64,000 nt of DNA from assembly GCF_016107525.1 (NCBI RefSeq), contig NZ_JABASR010000010.1:1-64000 (forward strand), read 5' to 3'. Shown one piece after another: positions 15,834 through 25,068 of the stretch (position 1 is the first letter of the stretch; the number at the start of each line of letters is the position of its first letter). Position numbers and translations under genes: made by a program. This DNA is from Psychrobacter aquimaris (GTDB taxonomy: Bacteria > Pseudomonadota > Gammaproteobacteria > Pseudomonadales > Moraxellaceae). The notes below the pieces were generated by a model that saw only the letters and a list, made by a program, of their open reading frames with translations, did no database searches and was not told where the DNA came from.

Positions 15834-16811
15834 TTATGCTTTTAACAACACCTTACCATTCTTACTTGCCTGCAATTTGCCATCGACGGCCTTGACGATA
15901 TCCGCCAAATCAAACGTTGCTTCAACGGGCAGTTTTAAATTGCCATTATTAGCACGTTCGATCAGCTCATCAATCAAACGCTGTTTGTTTTCAACGCTCA
16001 TCTCTTGACTGATTTTACTGCCCCAAAAGCCTTTAATTATCGCTTGTTTAAAAATAATATGGGTTGGATCTAGCACCATGGGTTTGCCTGACATGATGCC
16101 AAACGAGGCCAATGTGCCACCATGACCCAGTAACGCTAGCAGATCATTACTAGACTCACCACCGATAGAATCAACCGCGGCACTGATTTTTTTATCACCA
16201 AGGATGGCTTTTACTTGGTCTTTCCAGTCATCATCTGAGGTGTTGATATTATGCTTGATACCCAGTGCTTCTAATTCCTTGATAGCATCGCCACTTCTCA
16301 CGACATTAATAGTATTAATACCACGCGCGGCGGCTAGCATGGCGAGCGATTTGCCGACCGCACCATTGGCGGCATTATGGATCACCCACTGACCGCTTTT
16401 TAGTTCTAAAAACTCAATCAGCATCAGGGCACTGAGTGGCATCGCAATGAGCTGTGCTGCCATTTCGTCCTCTAAGCTATCAGGCATGACAAATACCATG
16501 TCTTTTGAGGCGACAAAATACTCTGCCCATGTCGCTTGCACGCTCGCTGCCGCCACGCGCTGACCAACTTTTAAGTCTTTGACATCTTGACCGACGGCAT
16601 CGATAATGCCGACCGCTTCGCTACCACCAATCGCTGGTAGCTCAGGTTTAAAGCCATATTGACCGCGAATGGTTAATAAATCATGGTTGTGGATAGAGGC
16701 GAGTATCATTTTGACTCGGACTTCATTGGCTTTTGGTTCAGGAATAGGTGTGTCACCTAAACTGAGGACGTCAGATGGTTTACCGAAGGTACTATAAATT
16801 GCGCTACGCAT
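15834..16811 (-). CDS. Zinc-independent MDR oxidoreductase (quinone/enoyl reductase type)
   Basis: About 325 residues. GROES-like N-domain with NHDLLTIRGQYG and LPAIGGSEAVGII, then a Rossmann domain with NAANGAVGKSLAMLAA for NAD(P)H binding. No structural zinc Cys cluster, so it belongs to the quinone reductase / 2-enoyl reductase branch; it resembles mitochondrial-type enoyl reductases (MECR/Etr1), but the substrate is not defined. ATG at 16811 preferred because AAGGA lies 7 nt upstream; the ATG at 16817 abuts it. Likely co-transcribed with the AcuI-like gene downstream. Confidence 0.8.
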   Translation of the reverse strand: MRSAIYSTFGKPSDVLSLGDTPIPEPKANEVRVKMILASIHNHDLLTIRGQYGFKPELPAIGGSEAVGIIDAVGQDVKDLKVGQRVAAASVQATWAEYFVASKDMVFVMPDSLEDEMAAQLIAMPLSALMLIEFLELKSGQWVIHNAANGAVGKSLAMLAAARGINTINVVRSGDAIKELEALGIKHNINTSDDDWKDQVKAILGDKKISAAVDSIGGESSNDLLALLGHGGTLASFGIMSGKPMVLDPTHIIFKQAIIKGFWGSKISQEMSVENKQRLIDELIERANNGNLKLPVEATFDLADIVKAVDGKLQASKNGKVLLKA

Positions 16812-16979
16812 AATCATTTCCTTTTTTATTTTTAAGTCGTGAGCAACAGTAACAAGTTTGTCTTAGTACCCTCAATGTTACTTTGGTTAAGGAATGTTAT
16901 GCGTTGCACGTATCGCGTGTAGTAAAGCATGAGAAGTAAAGCATGAGAAGTAACGAATGATAAGTCACATCATAAACGT

Positions 16980-17660
16980 CTAATGAGAGGCTTTATCCTC
17001 TTGGCTTATGTCGCCGACGATGACTGTAAAATCACCGTCTACCATATCCGTGAGTAATGGCTCGCCTTTGTCATTCACACGAAACAGACCATATTCAGCC
17101 GCTTCAAATGCCTTAGCATGGCCTTCTTGAAAGAAAAATGCGTTGGTAGCCAGCTGTATGTTGCCATTACGGGCGCGGTAATGAATGGCTATTTCATCAG
17201 CGGCCAATTTATCACCGTCATTGCTATCTGCTAGGCGCACAAAATGCCCCACATTATTGCCATCAAGTCTCACAATCACATAACCGTCACTTGGCTCATA
17301 AATACGAAAATCTGCATCAAACTCGTTTAATTCTACATCTAGTTCTGAGCCTAATTTGTCTGGTGTTGAATGAGGATGCTTTGAGCGCATGGCATCAAAA
17401 ATATCGCGCTCCAGCGCATAACGTAACGCCATATAATCACCTTGCATAAAACCACGGGGATCAACCGGTGCTAGCGCTAATAATACCGTTTTGCCAGTGG
17501 TGAGATGGGTTTCGTATTTGATGATATTCATCGTCATTACAATCAATATCAAGGCTAACCCAAGTAGGGCAATGGTAATCGTAACGGCTCGTTTTTTTAG
17601 CCAATGGGTGGATGGTGACGTGTCATTAATCAAGCGCTTAGTCAAAATCTTATTTTTCAT
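16980..17660 (-). CDS. GDYXXLXY-domain membrane-anchored protein
   Basis: 226 residues: one N-terminal membrane helix (about 28-48) followed by an extracytoplasmic domain. The family motif appears as QGDYMALRYAL near 78-88, with a conserved region VIVRLDGNNVGHFVRL downstream. GDYXXLXY proteins are routinely found with DUF2157 and DUF4401 membrane proteins, as here. Its ATG overlaps the end of the DUF4401 gene by 4 bp, so the three are translationally coupled. The system's biochemical role is unknown; an envelope role is inferred. Confidence 0.85.
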   Translation of the reverse strand: MKNKILTKRLINDTSPSTHWLKKRAVTITIALLGLALILIVMTMNIIKYETHLTTGKTVLLALAPVDPRGFMQGDYMALRYALERDIFDAMRSKHPHSTPDKLGSELDVELNEFDADFRIYEPSDGYVIVRLDGNNVGHFVRLADSNDGDKLAADEIAIHYRARNGNIQLATNAFFFQEGHAKAFEAAEYGLFRVNDKGEPLLTDMVDGDFTVIVGDISQEDKASH

Positions 17661-18850
17661 GATAGGCGCTCCTGATGATCGTTGGCGCTTATGGTCAAAT
17701 CAGTATCGTTGATAAGGGAGTTTGCGAAATAGCGTTTAATCAATAGCCAACGCACCATCAGCATGGTCAGTCCGACGATGAGCATTGAGAGAGATTTGAT
17801 TAGTAATGAAGTATCGAGCTGGTAGTAATACCAAAATATATAGCTGACTAAAGCGATGATAGCAAGTCCCAACAGCGCACGCTGGCTGTTAGCCATCGCG
17901 ATGATAATAATCAAACTGGTCGCGAGCAGTCCTGAGACATAGACCGACGTGATGCCTAATACAATGATAGCGCAGACAATGATACCAGCTGCTGTTGATA
18001 GCAGTGTGACACGATAGCGTTTGAGAATAAGGTAAGCGGCATATAAGCTGGCAAGGATAAGCAGGCCTTGAGCCAAGTAGTAATGATAGCTGAAAGGTGC
18101 ATTATAACCATTAAAGCTGTTTCCATATTCAGCAGCGATAAAATAAACAGAGACGCATAACAGCATGAGCGCGCTGGCGTAACCCATCGCCTTGATCATG
18201 TCAAAACTACCCGCTCGCCATTGAGTCGGGGTTTGCTGTAATAACGTATCGCGTTGTAAATTAGTGACGATCGCAATCAGCGCCAATAATCCCAAACTGA
18301 CCTCAGGCAGATGATAGTAATTAAGCAAATAGACCATGAGGCTTAGCGTGACTAGGCTACCTAATATTCGATAGACACGGTTGGGCACGATAAAGGTCAT
18401 AATGCCTTGTACTAGTAAAAATAACCAAGCATCTAAAGGCTGCGGTAAATCATTACTTAACAAGGCAAACGCAATGTACGCTTGACCGGCAGTACTGATG
18501 GCAAATGCCAAGCTGCTGATAAAGGTATTATCACCACCTTGCTTGTTTCTAAATAGCGCAAAACCAGCAGCGTTTAATGACAGCCCGATAATCAGTAAAG
18601 CCAGCATACTATCGAGCGCACCAGTACTATCTAATAACAACGATAAAAAGCCAACAAAGAACAGACTGGCTAAAACCCCACTAACCCCAAAAAACAATTG
18701 TAGAAACCATGGATGATCATCATTTATTTGGCGGCGACCATCGCCGTCTACCGTGGCAATATGTTCGTCAATCATGTCAATATTGCCCCCCTTGGCATCA
18801 ATCAGACCAAGGTTTTTTAAGGCAATCAGCGTCTGCTTATCACTATTCAT
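17657..18850 (-). CDS. DUF4401 polytopic membrane protein
   Basis: 397 residues with about ten to twelve hydrophobic segments after a cytoplasmic N-terminal stretch of about 45 residues (DEHIATVDGDGRRQINDDHPWFLQ). Length and position between DUF2157 and GDYXXLXY genes match the DUF4401 family. It overlaps the upstream gene by 8 bp and the downstream gene by 4 bp. Function unknown. Confidence 0.8.
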   Translation of the reverse strand: MNSDKQTLIALKNLGLIDAKGGNIDMIDEHIATVDGDGRRQINDDHPWFLQLFFGVSGVLASLFFVGFLSLLLDSTGALDSMLALLIIGLSLNAAGFALFRNKQGGDNTFISSLAFAISTAGQAYIAFALLSNDLPQPLDAWLFLLVQGIMTFIVPNRVYRILGSLVTLSLMVYLLNYYHLPEVSLGLLALIAIVTNLQRDTLLQQTPTQWRAGSFDMIKAMGYASALMLLCVSVYFIAAEYGNSFNGYNAPFSYHYYLAQGLLILASLYAAYLILKRYRVTLLSTAAGIIVCAIIVLGITSVYVSGLLATSLIIIIAMANSQRALLGLAIIALVSYIFWYYYQLDTSLLIKSLSMLIVGLTMLMVRWLLIKRYFANSLINDTDLTISANDHQERLS

Positions 18851-19982
18851 GGTCAGCGCCTTTATTTATGGTGCCAGTTTGATGTTCATTGTCTAAGCGT
18901 GACACGTGGCGCAGCCATATGACCGCTGTAGAGCTTAGTCCAATCAGCACCAATGATAAAATCAAAAATCCGCCTGCGTCAAAGCCATCTAACAGCCATT
19001 TACCTAGCCAAAACATCACCACAACAATGATAGAAAATGATAGATAAGTAAGCATGAGCAAATCAATACGGCGCTGACGAAACTGCCAATATATAAAGCC
19101 GCACCAGCCTAACCACACAGTGACAGAGATTAATATTGCCCAGATATTGCCACTATCAAAAACGGTGACAATCGCTAGATAAGTCATGAAGATGGTGCTT
19201 AATAGACCAACGACATAAGTGCTCCAGTGCAGGCTAGGGTTGGTATTAGATTTGGTATTAGATTTGGTGTTAGGGTTAGTAGTAGGGCGACCAATAACGG
19301 TGGCTGAGCTGAGTTGTTTATCAGTAATATGACCAGAGAGTTTGCTAGTAACAGGGCGTTTATCATCAAAACTCATGAGCCAAAAATACAGAGCAACGAG
19401 ATTCACTAGCGCAAGGGCTGCTACATAAAATACGCTTTGCAAACTATCATCACTAAATTGAATATTTGTGAGAGGCAAATAGAGTGTTAAGCAGGCATTG
19501 ATTAACCCTAACCACAGCAGCCATAGCGCAGGGAAGCGGGCGATAATTACCCAAGGCGTAATCAACACTGCCCAACCAAAAAACAGCTGCCATGTATCAG
19601 CACCCGTTTGATAAACTTGCCCAAACAGCGCCAATAAGCTACCCGTAATCACGCTGGCAATGAGCAATAATAATTGGCGAATAAGCTGAAACCGTCGCCG
19701 AAAAGACAGTGCAACGTACCAGGCGATAGTGATGACCAGCGCCCCCTCGACTAAGGCAAACTTGCCTATTTTGCCCATATGCAACCAGTTGTAAGCGATA
19801 AAGAATACAAGGGACAATACCAGCGCTATCGCTCCGATAATCAGTAGGGTTTTATCAAAAAAGACCAGCCATGAGCGTTTGCTAGGATAGACTTGCAAAT
19901 GAAGCGCTGCATCGTTGGCATGCTCTAATGGCAGTATGCCTTGCTTAAGCAAATGCTCGATAGTACGCCGTGGTTGGCTCAT
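18843..19982 (-). CDS. DUF2157 polytopic membrane protein
   Basis: 379 residues. A cytoplasmic N-terminal segment typical of DUF2157 (RRTIEHLLKQGILPLEHAND) precedes about ten membrane helices. A hydrophilic insert of about 40 residues near the middle contains a small internal repeat, NTKSNTKSNTNP, encoded by a short tandem DNA repeat around 19245-19280 that could vary in length. AGAGGA lies 4 nt before the ATG. First gene of the three-gene operon; role unknown. Confidence 0.85.
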   Translation of the reverse strand: MSQPRRTIEHLLKQGILPLEHANDAALHLQVYPSKRSWLVFFDKTLLIIGAIALVLSLVFFIAYNWLHMGKIGKFALVEGALVITIAWYVALSFRRRFQLIRQLLLLIASVITGSLLALFGQVYQTGADTWQLFFGWAVLITPWVIIARFPALWLLWLGLINACLTLYLPLTNIQFSDDSLQSVFYVAALALVNLVALYFWLMSFDDKRPVTSKLSGHITDKQLSSATVIGRPTTNPNTKSNTKSNTNPSLHWSTYVVGLLSTIFMTYLAIVTVFDSGNIWAILISVTVWLGWCGFIYWQFRQRRIDLLMLTYLSFSIIVVVMFWLGKWLLDGFDAGGFLILSLVLIGLSSTAVIWLRHVSRLDNEHQTGTINKGADHE

Positions 19983-20065
19983 AGCGTCCTCTAGATAAAA
20001 AGATGATATCGCTTATCTTAGCTTTTTTATGAGGTAGGGGTATACTAAAGTTTGTAGATGCTTAC

Positions 20066-20320
20066 TTAATAAAACTCAATGCGGCTAAGCACCTGCTCTT
20101 GTACAAAATAGGCACAGATATAAGCACTTGGCCACGCAAAAATAAATGCCAATCCCCACGAGTGCATCAGTGTCATAAAAAATCCGTCATGTATGCCTGT
20201 CTTTACGATAATTAGCGCCGCTGAGATGATCAGCGACATCATCATCGCCATCAGACCTGTGAAGATCAGTCGGTAATATTTGCGCCGTGTACGTATTCTG
20301 ATGGTGGGTATTTTGCTCAT
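20066..20320 (-). CDS. DUF2798 small membrane protein
   Basis: 84 residues: basic N-terminus (RIRTRRKYYR) and two membrane helices (about 18-40 and 48-72). The pattern of RKYYRLIF, MMMSLIISAAL and SWGLAFIFAWPSAY fits DUF2798. Function unknown. It stands alone between the DUF2157 operon and a beta-helix lipoprotein, with only a weak Shine-Dalgarno match. Confidence 0.75.
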   Translation of the reverse strand: MSKIPTIRIRTRRKYYRLIFTGLMAMMMSLIISAALIIVKTGIHDGFFMTLMHSWGLAFIFAWPSAYICAYFVQEQVLSRIEFY

Positions 20321-20372
20321 AGTTTTACTTATTTCGATAATAAAAGGTTATGGCCTGTTAAACATTGATAGG

Positions 20373-21884
20373 CTATTTGCATTGTAGCAATACTGCACAG
20401 TTCTCAAAAGCGGTACTACTACTAAACTTTCTGTTACCAAGTACCCATATTAACGATAAATTGCTGTTTTGAGGGAGGTAACGGTTATTGTCAAAGCTGA
20501 CTTCACCGCGATCAATCTGATTGGCAACGATCATATAGCGTGATGGCGAGCTAGTAAATGTATTATTCTTAACACTTAATTTTTGAATATTAAATTGCAG
20601 TAGCAGCTGACCACCTTGTTGTTTACCAAGGTCATTATTGATGACCGTATTATTAATAAGGGTGATTTGTCTGACGCCGCCACGTTGCTCATCATAGCCA
20701 CCGACTGCGAGACCAGCATAGCTGCTATTGGTGACCGTATTACCTTCTACCCAGACCTCTTCTGTCAACTTTTGGAAGTTTTCACTGGCGACTTCGATAC
20801 CAATATCATTGCCAGTCACGGTATTGTTCTGAATAAATACTTGTTTACCACCATCGACATAAATACCACCCGCTGAAGGATCATCACCTTTGTAGCCAGG
20901 ATTGCCAACAATGCTATTGCGCGTGACTGTATTGCCGATGATATCGCCTCGTCTGGCATAGTCATTATCGGTCTCTGCTGTCCCTTCAAAACCAATGATG
21001 TCGATACCAATATTATTGTTATTGTTGACTTGGTTACGATTCACTTCAAAGTTAGTCACATCCCCATTGAGTACGATCGCTTCACTACGACCTAAGCTGA
21101 GGTTTTCGACTCGATTATTATTGACCTGAATATCCTTAATAGGCTTAGTACCGTACACCGCAATGCCATGCGCATTACCATCCTCAGTGTCAGCGCGCGT
21201 GCCTAGATCATGAATATAGTTATTTTCGATGAGGATATTATGACTACTACCAGTGACATAGATCGCAATGGGTGTAATCTGATCGTTGCTCGTCCAAAAT
21301 TTGGTAAATTCTAAACCGCGAATGATCACATAAGCTTGGTTTTCGATATGAATCAAATGCTCATCGTCAGTGCTTGGTGTGCCTGTAACGACAACTTTTG
21401 CGGATAGCATTGGCTCAAAAACAATAGGCTGCGCTAGTGTGCCAGAATTTTCAATATAGACAGGCCCTTTATAAGTACCGGCGGCAATATGTACCGTTGT
21501 GCCAGCAGTGGCGAGATCTGCCGCTCTTTGTAGCGTCAGTACTGGCGAGTTCGCACTACCTGAAGCATTATCGCTACCTGTTGTCGCCACATAGATATGT
21601 TTGCGCGTACTGTCATCGAGCGTTAAATCATCAAGTGCTGAGCTGCGATCATAAAACGCTTGGCTACTAGATATCGGCATCACGGTTTCAGGAGCTGTCG
21701 GAATATTTGGTGCTGCGGGTGTGGCTGGTTCAGCAGTGGTAGGAGGCGTTGAAGCGCTTGAATCTGTATCTGAGTCGCCACCACCGCAAGCAGGTAATAG
21801 AACCACTACTGATGCAAGTAAGCCAATCGGTAATAATGTCGATGAGCGAATCTTTGAATATAGCGTTGATTGAATCGTTTTCAT
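20373..21884 (-). CDS. Lipoprotein with right-handed parallel beta-helix (DUF1565-like)
   Basis: 503 residues. A signal peptide ends in the lipobox LLPAC followed by GGGDSD, so the mature protein is a lipid-anchored envelope protein; a Ser/Thr/Pro-rich linker covers about residues 35-65. Then IYVATTGSDNASGS and IAAGTYKGPV, typical openings of DUF1565/pectate-lyase-like helices, lead into many coils with NNN and NNTVT rungs (for example IENNYIHDLGT, VNNNRVENLS). Such folds bind or cleave polysaccharides or act as adhesins; no catalytic set is apparent. AAGGAAG precedes the ATG by about 4 nt. Divergent from the racemase. Confidence 0.8.
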   Translation of the reverse strand: MKTIQSTLYSKIRSSTLLPIGLLASVVVLLPACGGGDSDTDSSASTPPTTAEPATPAAPNIPTAPETVMPISSSQAFYDRSSALDDLTLDDSTRKHIYVATTGSDNASGSANSPVLTLQRAADLATAGTTVHIAAGTYKGPVYIENSGTLAQPIVFEPMLSAKVVVTGTPSTDDEHLIHIENQAYVIIRGLEFTKFWTSNDQITPIAIYVTGSSHNILIENNYIHDLGTRADTEDGNAHGIAVYGTKPIKDIQVNNNRVENLSLGRSEAIVLNGDVTNFEVNRNQVNNNNNIGIDIIGFEGTAETDNDYARRGDIIGNTVTRNSIVGNPGYKGDDPSAGGIYVDGGKQVFIQNNTVTGNDIGIEVASENFQKLTEEVWVEGNTVTNSSYAGLAVGGYDEQRGGVRQITLINNTVINNDLGKQQGGQLLLQFNIQKLSVKNNTFTSSPSRYMIVANQIDRGEVSFDNNRYLPQNSNLSLIWVLGNRKFSSSTAFENCAVLLQCK

Positions 21885-22074
21885 AATACTTCCTTGTAGG
21901 GTGACGGGTATAGCCTATTGGTGAACAAAAGAGTGAATAATATAGGAGTAGTTTTGATAGGGCAGTTTTAAAAGCTACCTCAAAAATAATAATGAAAAAT
22001 AGTTCATTATTTATAGTCTATTTTTCGACGATAATCTATGATAACCAAGACTAAACTATAAATAGGACAATAAA

Positions 22075-22791
22075 ATGGCAGACCAAGTACAGCGAACATT
22101 AGGCATCATCGGTGGTATGAGTTGGGAGAGCACCGAAAGCTACTATCGCATCATCAATGAAGGCATCAAAGCTGAATTGGGTGGATTACATTCAGCGGAT
22201 TTATTGATTCATAGCGTGGAGTTTGCGCTGATTAATGAGTTGCAGGAGCAAGGCCGCTGGGAGGAATTAGGGATAATGATGGCGAGTAGCGGTAAACGCT
22301 TGCAAGCTGCGGGTGCACAAGGGCTCATGATTGCTTCTAACACCATGCACAAATTATTCGACGATGTACAATCAGCCACAGACCTGCCGTTGATTCATAT
22401 TGCAGATGCCACTATTGATGCCATCAAAACACAAAATCTCAGCAAAATAGCGTTATTAGGTACGCAGTTTACGATGACCCAAGATTTTTATAAGCAGCGT
22501 CTGATTGATGCAGGGCTAGAAGTGTTGATACCTGCCGAGGACGAGCGTGCAGAGGTACACCGTATCATCAAAAAAGAGCTGTGCGTCGGTGATTTTAAAG
22601 ACAGCTCACGCCAATATTATATCGATGTCATCAACGGACTTGCTGAGCAAGGAGCAGAGGGCGTGATACTAGGCTGTACTGAGATTGGTCTATTGATCAC
22701 GCAAGCAGACAGCCCGATCTCTGTATTTGATACCACAGCGATTCATGCCGCCGCCGCAGTAGATTTTTTATTGGCTGATACAACGTTGTAA
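22075..22791 (+). CDS. Aspartate/glutamate racemase family protein (YgeA/RacX type)
   Basis: 238 residues, PLP-independent Asp/Glu racemase fold, with LGIIGGMSWESTESYY near the N-terminus. The second catalytic position is intact: Cys near 201 in LGCTEIGLL. At the first position the segment reads ASNTMHK, placing Ser (about 88) where two-cysteine racemases have Cys; E. coli YgeA is known to have Thr there and to be stereoselective. So racemisation of L-Asp/L-Glu with one strong base is the likely activity. The ATG is 190 bp from the divergent lipoprotein start. Monocistronic. Confidence 0.85.
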   Translation: MADQVQRTLGIIGGMSWESTESYYRIINEGIKAELGGLHSADLLIHSVEFALINELQEQGRWEELGIMMASSGKRLQAAGAQGLMIASNTMHKLFDDVQSATDLPLIHIADATIDAIKTQNLSKIALLGTQFTMTQDFYKQRLIDAGLEVLIPAEDERAEVHRIIKKELCVGDFKDSSRQYYIDVINGLAEQGAEGVILGCTEIGLLITQADSPISVFDTTAIHAAAAVDFLLADTTL

Positions 22792-22999
22792 TGTTTTACC
22801 AGTCAACGCTTAGCCCAGCAAAGATTTTTACATACGGTGCTTTTTGATATGCCAAAGTTATGTCAACCTCTGGCTTACTTATCACTGGATTTAGTATATG
22901 CGGTAATAAGTAAGTATTATGGACAGTTTATTCGCCATACCGATTAACAAAAGCCGTAATGATCAAGAGCCATCAAGCTAAGCGTATATAACCAAGCTA

Positions 23000-24565
23000 T
23001 TATCCTTTATTATTCTTGATCATGCGGTGCCTATAAAGTCGTCTGCGAAGTCGTCGATGTAACCTTGTAATACGGCGTAAAGGGAACAGTTTCCACACAG
23101 TCGTCGGTGCAATATCACGGCACGATGCAGAGGTACCACCATGTGCGCGATACCCCTCAGCCCCTTGAGCAGCCTCTTCTGCGACCAATTTTTTACCCTT
23201 GCGCCATCCGCCATGCACATATAGTCCTGCCCCCATCAGCGCGGTGGCTACCATGCCTGCTGGGAACGACAGCCAAAGCGCATCTTCTCCCAGTAGTGGG
23301 TAAAGCCCAAAAGCAAACCCAAGGCGCACCGGGTACATCGAAATCACCATGACGATCAGCGGCCAAATCACATAGCCATTCGCCCGCATGGTGCCGAACA
23401 GCACTTGCGCTATCCCAAAAAAGACAAAGCCCCATGTCGCCATTGACTGAATATGTTGTCCGATTGGCAACGCTTCGCTGTCACTACCAAGGAACAAGCC
23501 CAGAATGGTTCCATCAAAAATGGTCAGTATCCCGATAATTGCGCCTGTCAATATCACGTTAAAGATGAGTCCCCATCGTGTGATCCCTGAGACTCTACTC
23601 CATTGATTGGCACCGATATTCTGTGCGACCATCGCGCTGGCTGCGGCACTTAGCGCCATTGCAGGCATCTGCACATATGTCCAAAGTTGCTGGGTGGCGC
23701 TATAGGCAGCTGTGGTCTGTACACCTTCGCGGTTTATCAGCGACAACATTGTCAATGCCGCCGAAGAAATGACGATCATCTGAAGGCCCATCGGCAGCCC
23801 TTTTGACAACATCGACTTTAGTATTTCTCGGTCTACACGCAAAAAGCGCAGCTCTGGCAGCTTAAGTGTTAGCACCGAGCCACGTAGGTACATGGTGACG
23901 ACCATGCCAATAAGCGCTAGCGTATTTGCGGTGGCTGTTGCGAAGGCTGCGCCAAATATGCCCCATTCGGGAAAGGGTCCTAAACCCAAAATCAGTGTCG
24001 GTGTCAAAATCAGATCAAGAGCCACCGATATAATGATAAACCAAAGCGGCGTCGTAGAATCGCCTGTCCCGCGCAGTGCCATCATTATCAGCGTAAACGT
24101 GAGTGTGACGGGCATCGCAACAAAAATCATCCGCAGGTAACTTAGTGCAAGGTCTACAGCGCTTGGCGGCGTACCTAGCAGATTAAGTAGCATCGGGGCA
24201 AATATCCATCCTACTGCCGAGACCAATATACTGATCGGAATAATGCTCCCAAGCGCTGTTCCCATGGTTTTTTTGACCATAGCCTCATCACGGCGGCCCA
24301 TGGCCTGACCAATCAAAATAGTAGAAGCCATACCAAAACCGAAAACGAAAGAGATGAGTATAAACATCAAAATGTTGCCATTCGCTGTCGCAGCGAGAGC
24401 CTCTTCTCCTAAAAATCGCCCCACCCAGACGGCATTGATGGAGCCGTTCAACGACTGTAGCGCTGACGATCCAAGGGTTGGCAAGGCAAATAGGAGCATC
24501 GTTTTGGCAATCGACCCTTCGGTGAGGTCACGCCTTTTGTCAGTGGCAATACTTGTGTTGCTCAA
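23000..24565 (-). CDS. MATE-family multidrug/Na+ efflux transporter
   Basis: About 521 residues with twelve membrane helices in two homologous halves, as in NorM/DinF proteins: an N-terminal TEGSIAKTMLLFALPTLGSSAL and repeated GTGDSTTPLW and QNIGANQWSRV segments. Family role is drug or cation extrusion driven by H+ or Na+. No ATG is available near the start; TTG at 24565 is chosen because AAGGAA lies 6 nt upstream. After the last helix there is an unusual tail of about 60 residues, very rich in Arg (LHRRLRRRLYRHRM), which typical 450-460-residue MATE proteins lack. GC appears somewhat higher than in neighbours, suggesting transfer. Confidence 0.85.
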   Translation of the reverse strand: MSNTSIATDKRRDLTEGSIAKTMLLFALPTLGSSALQSLNGSINAVWVGRFLGEEALAATANGNILMFILISFVFGFGMASTILIGQAMGRRDEAMVKKTMGTALGSIIPISILVSAVGWIFAPMLLNLLGTPPSAVDLALSYLRMIFVAMPVTLTFTLIMMALRGTGDSTTPLWFIIISVALDLILTPTLILGLGPFPEWGIFGAAFATATANTLALIGMVVTMYLRGSVLTLKLPELRFLRVDREILKSMLSKGLPMGLQMIVISSAALTMLSLINREGVQTTAAYSATQQLWTYVQMPAMALSAAASAMVAQNIGANQWSRVSGITRWGLIFNVILTGAIIGILTIFDGTILGLFLGSDSEALPIGQHIQSMATWGFVFFGIAQVLFGTMRANGYVIWPLIVMVISMYPVRLGFAFGLYPLLGEDALWLSFPAGMVATALMGAGLYVHGGWRKGKKLVAEEAAQGAEGYRAHGGTSASCRDIAPTTVWKLFPLRRITRLHRRLRRRLYRHRMIKNNKG

Positions 24566-25068
24566 TGTCTTTCCTTTTGCACCATTCAAGTGGGCTTCGG
24601 TTTATTATAAAAATGCTTCCTAATAAAGATGCTAGATAACGGACTTAGGATTCATGGAATAAAAACGCTTATTATAAATGACAATGCCCGTGCCATTTTT
24701 ATTAGAACGGTAAGCAAACCACGTGCTGACATAAGCCCTAGTACTAAATGTGTTACTAACTTTGTTATTTTCCTTTTGATGTTGGGTCTTATGTGAGGCT
24801 ATCTCGGCTTCTACTAATTATAAAATCCTGATTATTATAAAAACCCTGAAAAGGATGACGCTGATTTGACTACAAAGTAATAGATTTATAAATATGAAGC
24901 AGCGTTTATCGTTAGAATCATAGCGTAAATACTTTTTATACTATAGTTGATCCAATGTAAGAGTGGTACAAGGCAGCCGAGTTCAGATGTACATGTCATA
25001 CTTCAAGCGAGGTTAACGCTGTAACGCTTTTATAATGGATTGGCTGTATTTCTAACAAGGATGTTTCG
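24566..25068. other. Intergenic region, about 500 bp
   Basis: No coding region recognised. It holds a MITE-like palindrome (24940-25045) and, within the right end of that element, a perfect TATAAT (25031-25036) that could serve as the -10 of the lipase gene. Two imperfect copies of ATTATAAAA-CCTG lie at about 24816-24848. Confidence 0.5.
24940..25045 (+). repeat. MITE-like palindromic element, copy 1
   Basis: Imperfect terminal inverted repeats of about 28 bp: the left end ACTATAGTTGATCCAATGTA matches the reverse complement of the right end at about 19 of 28 positions. No ORF inside. The interior (AAGGCAGCCGAGTTC, GGTTAACGCTGTAACGC) recurs in reverse orientation at 42571-42668, and the ends resemble those of 28097-28242. 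Confidence 0.6.

Noticed and set aside
23020..23220. Alternative frame as the true end of the MATE gene through a frameshift
   Set aside because: The alternative frame ends in a polar sequence without MATE features, and no homopolymer or slip site is seen at the join.
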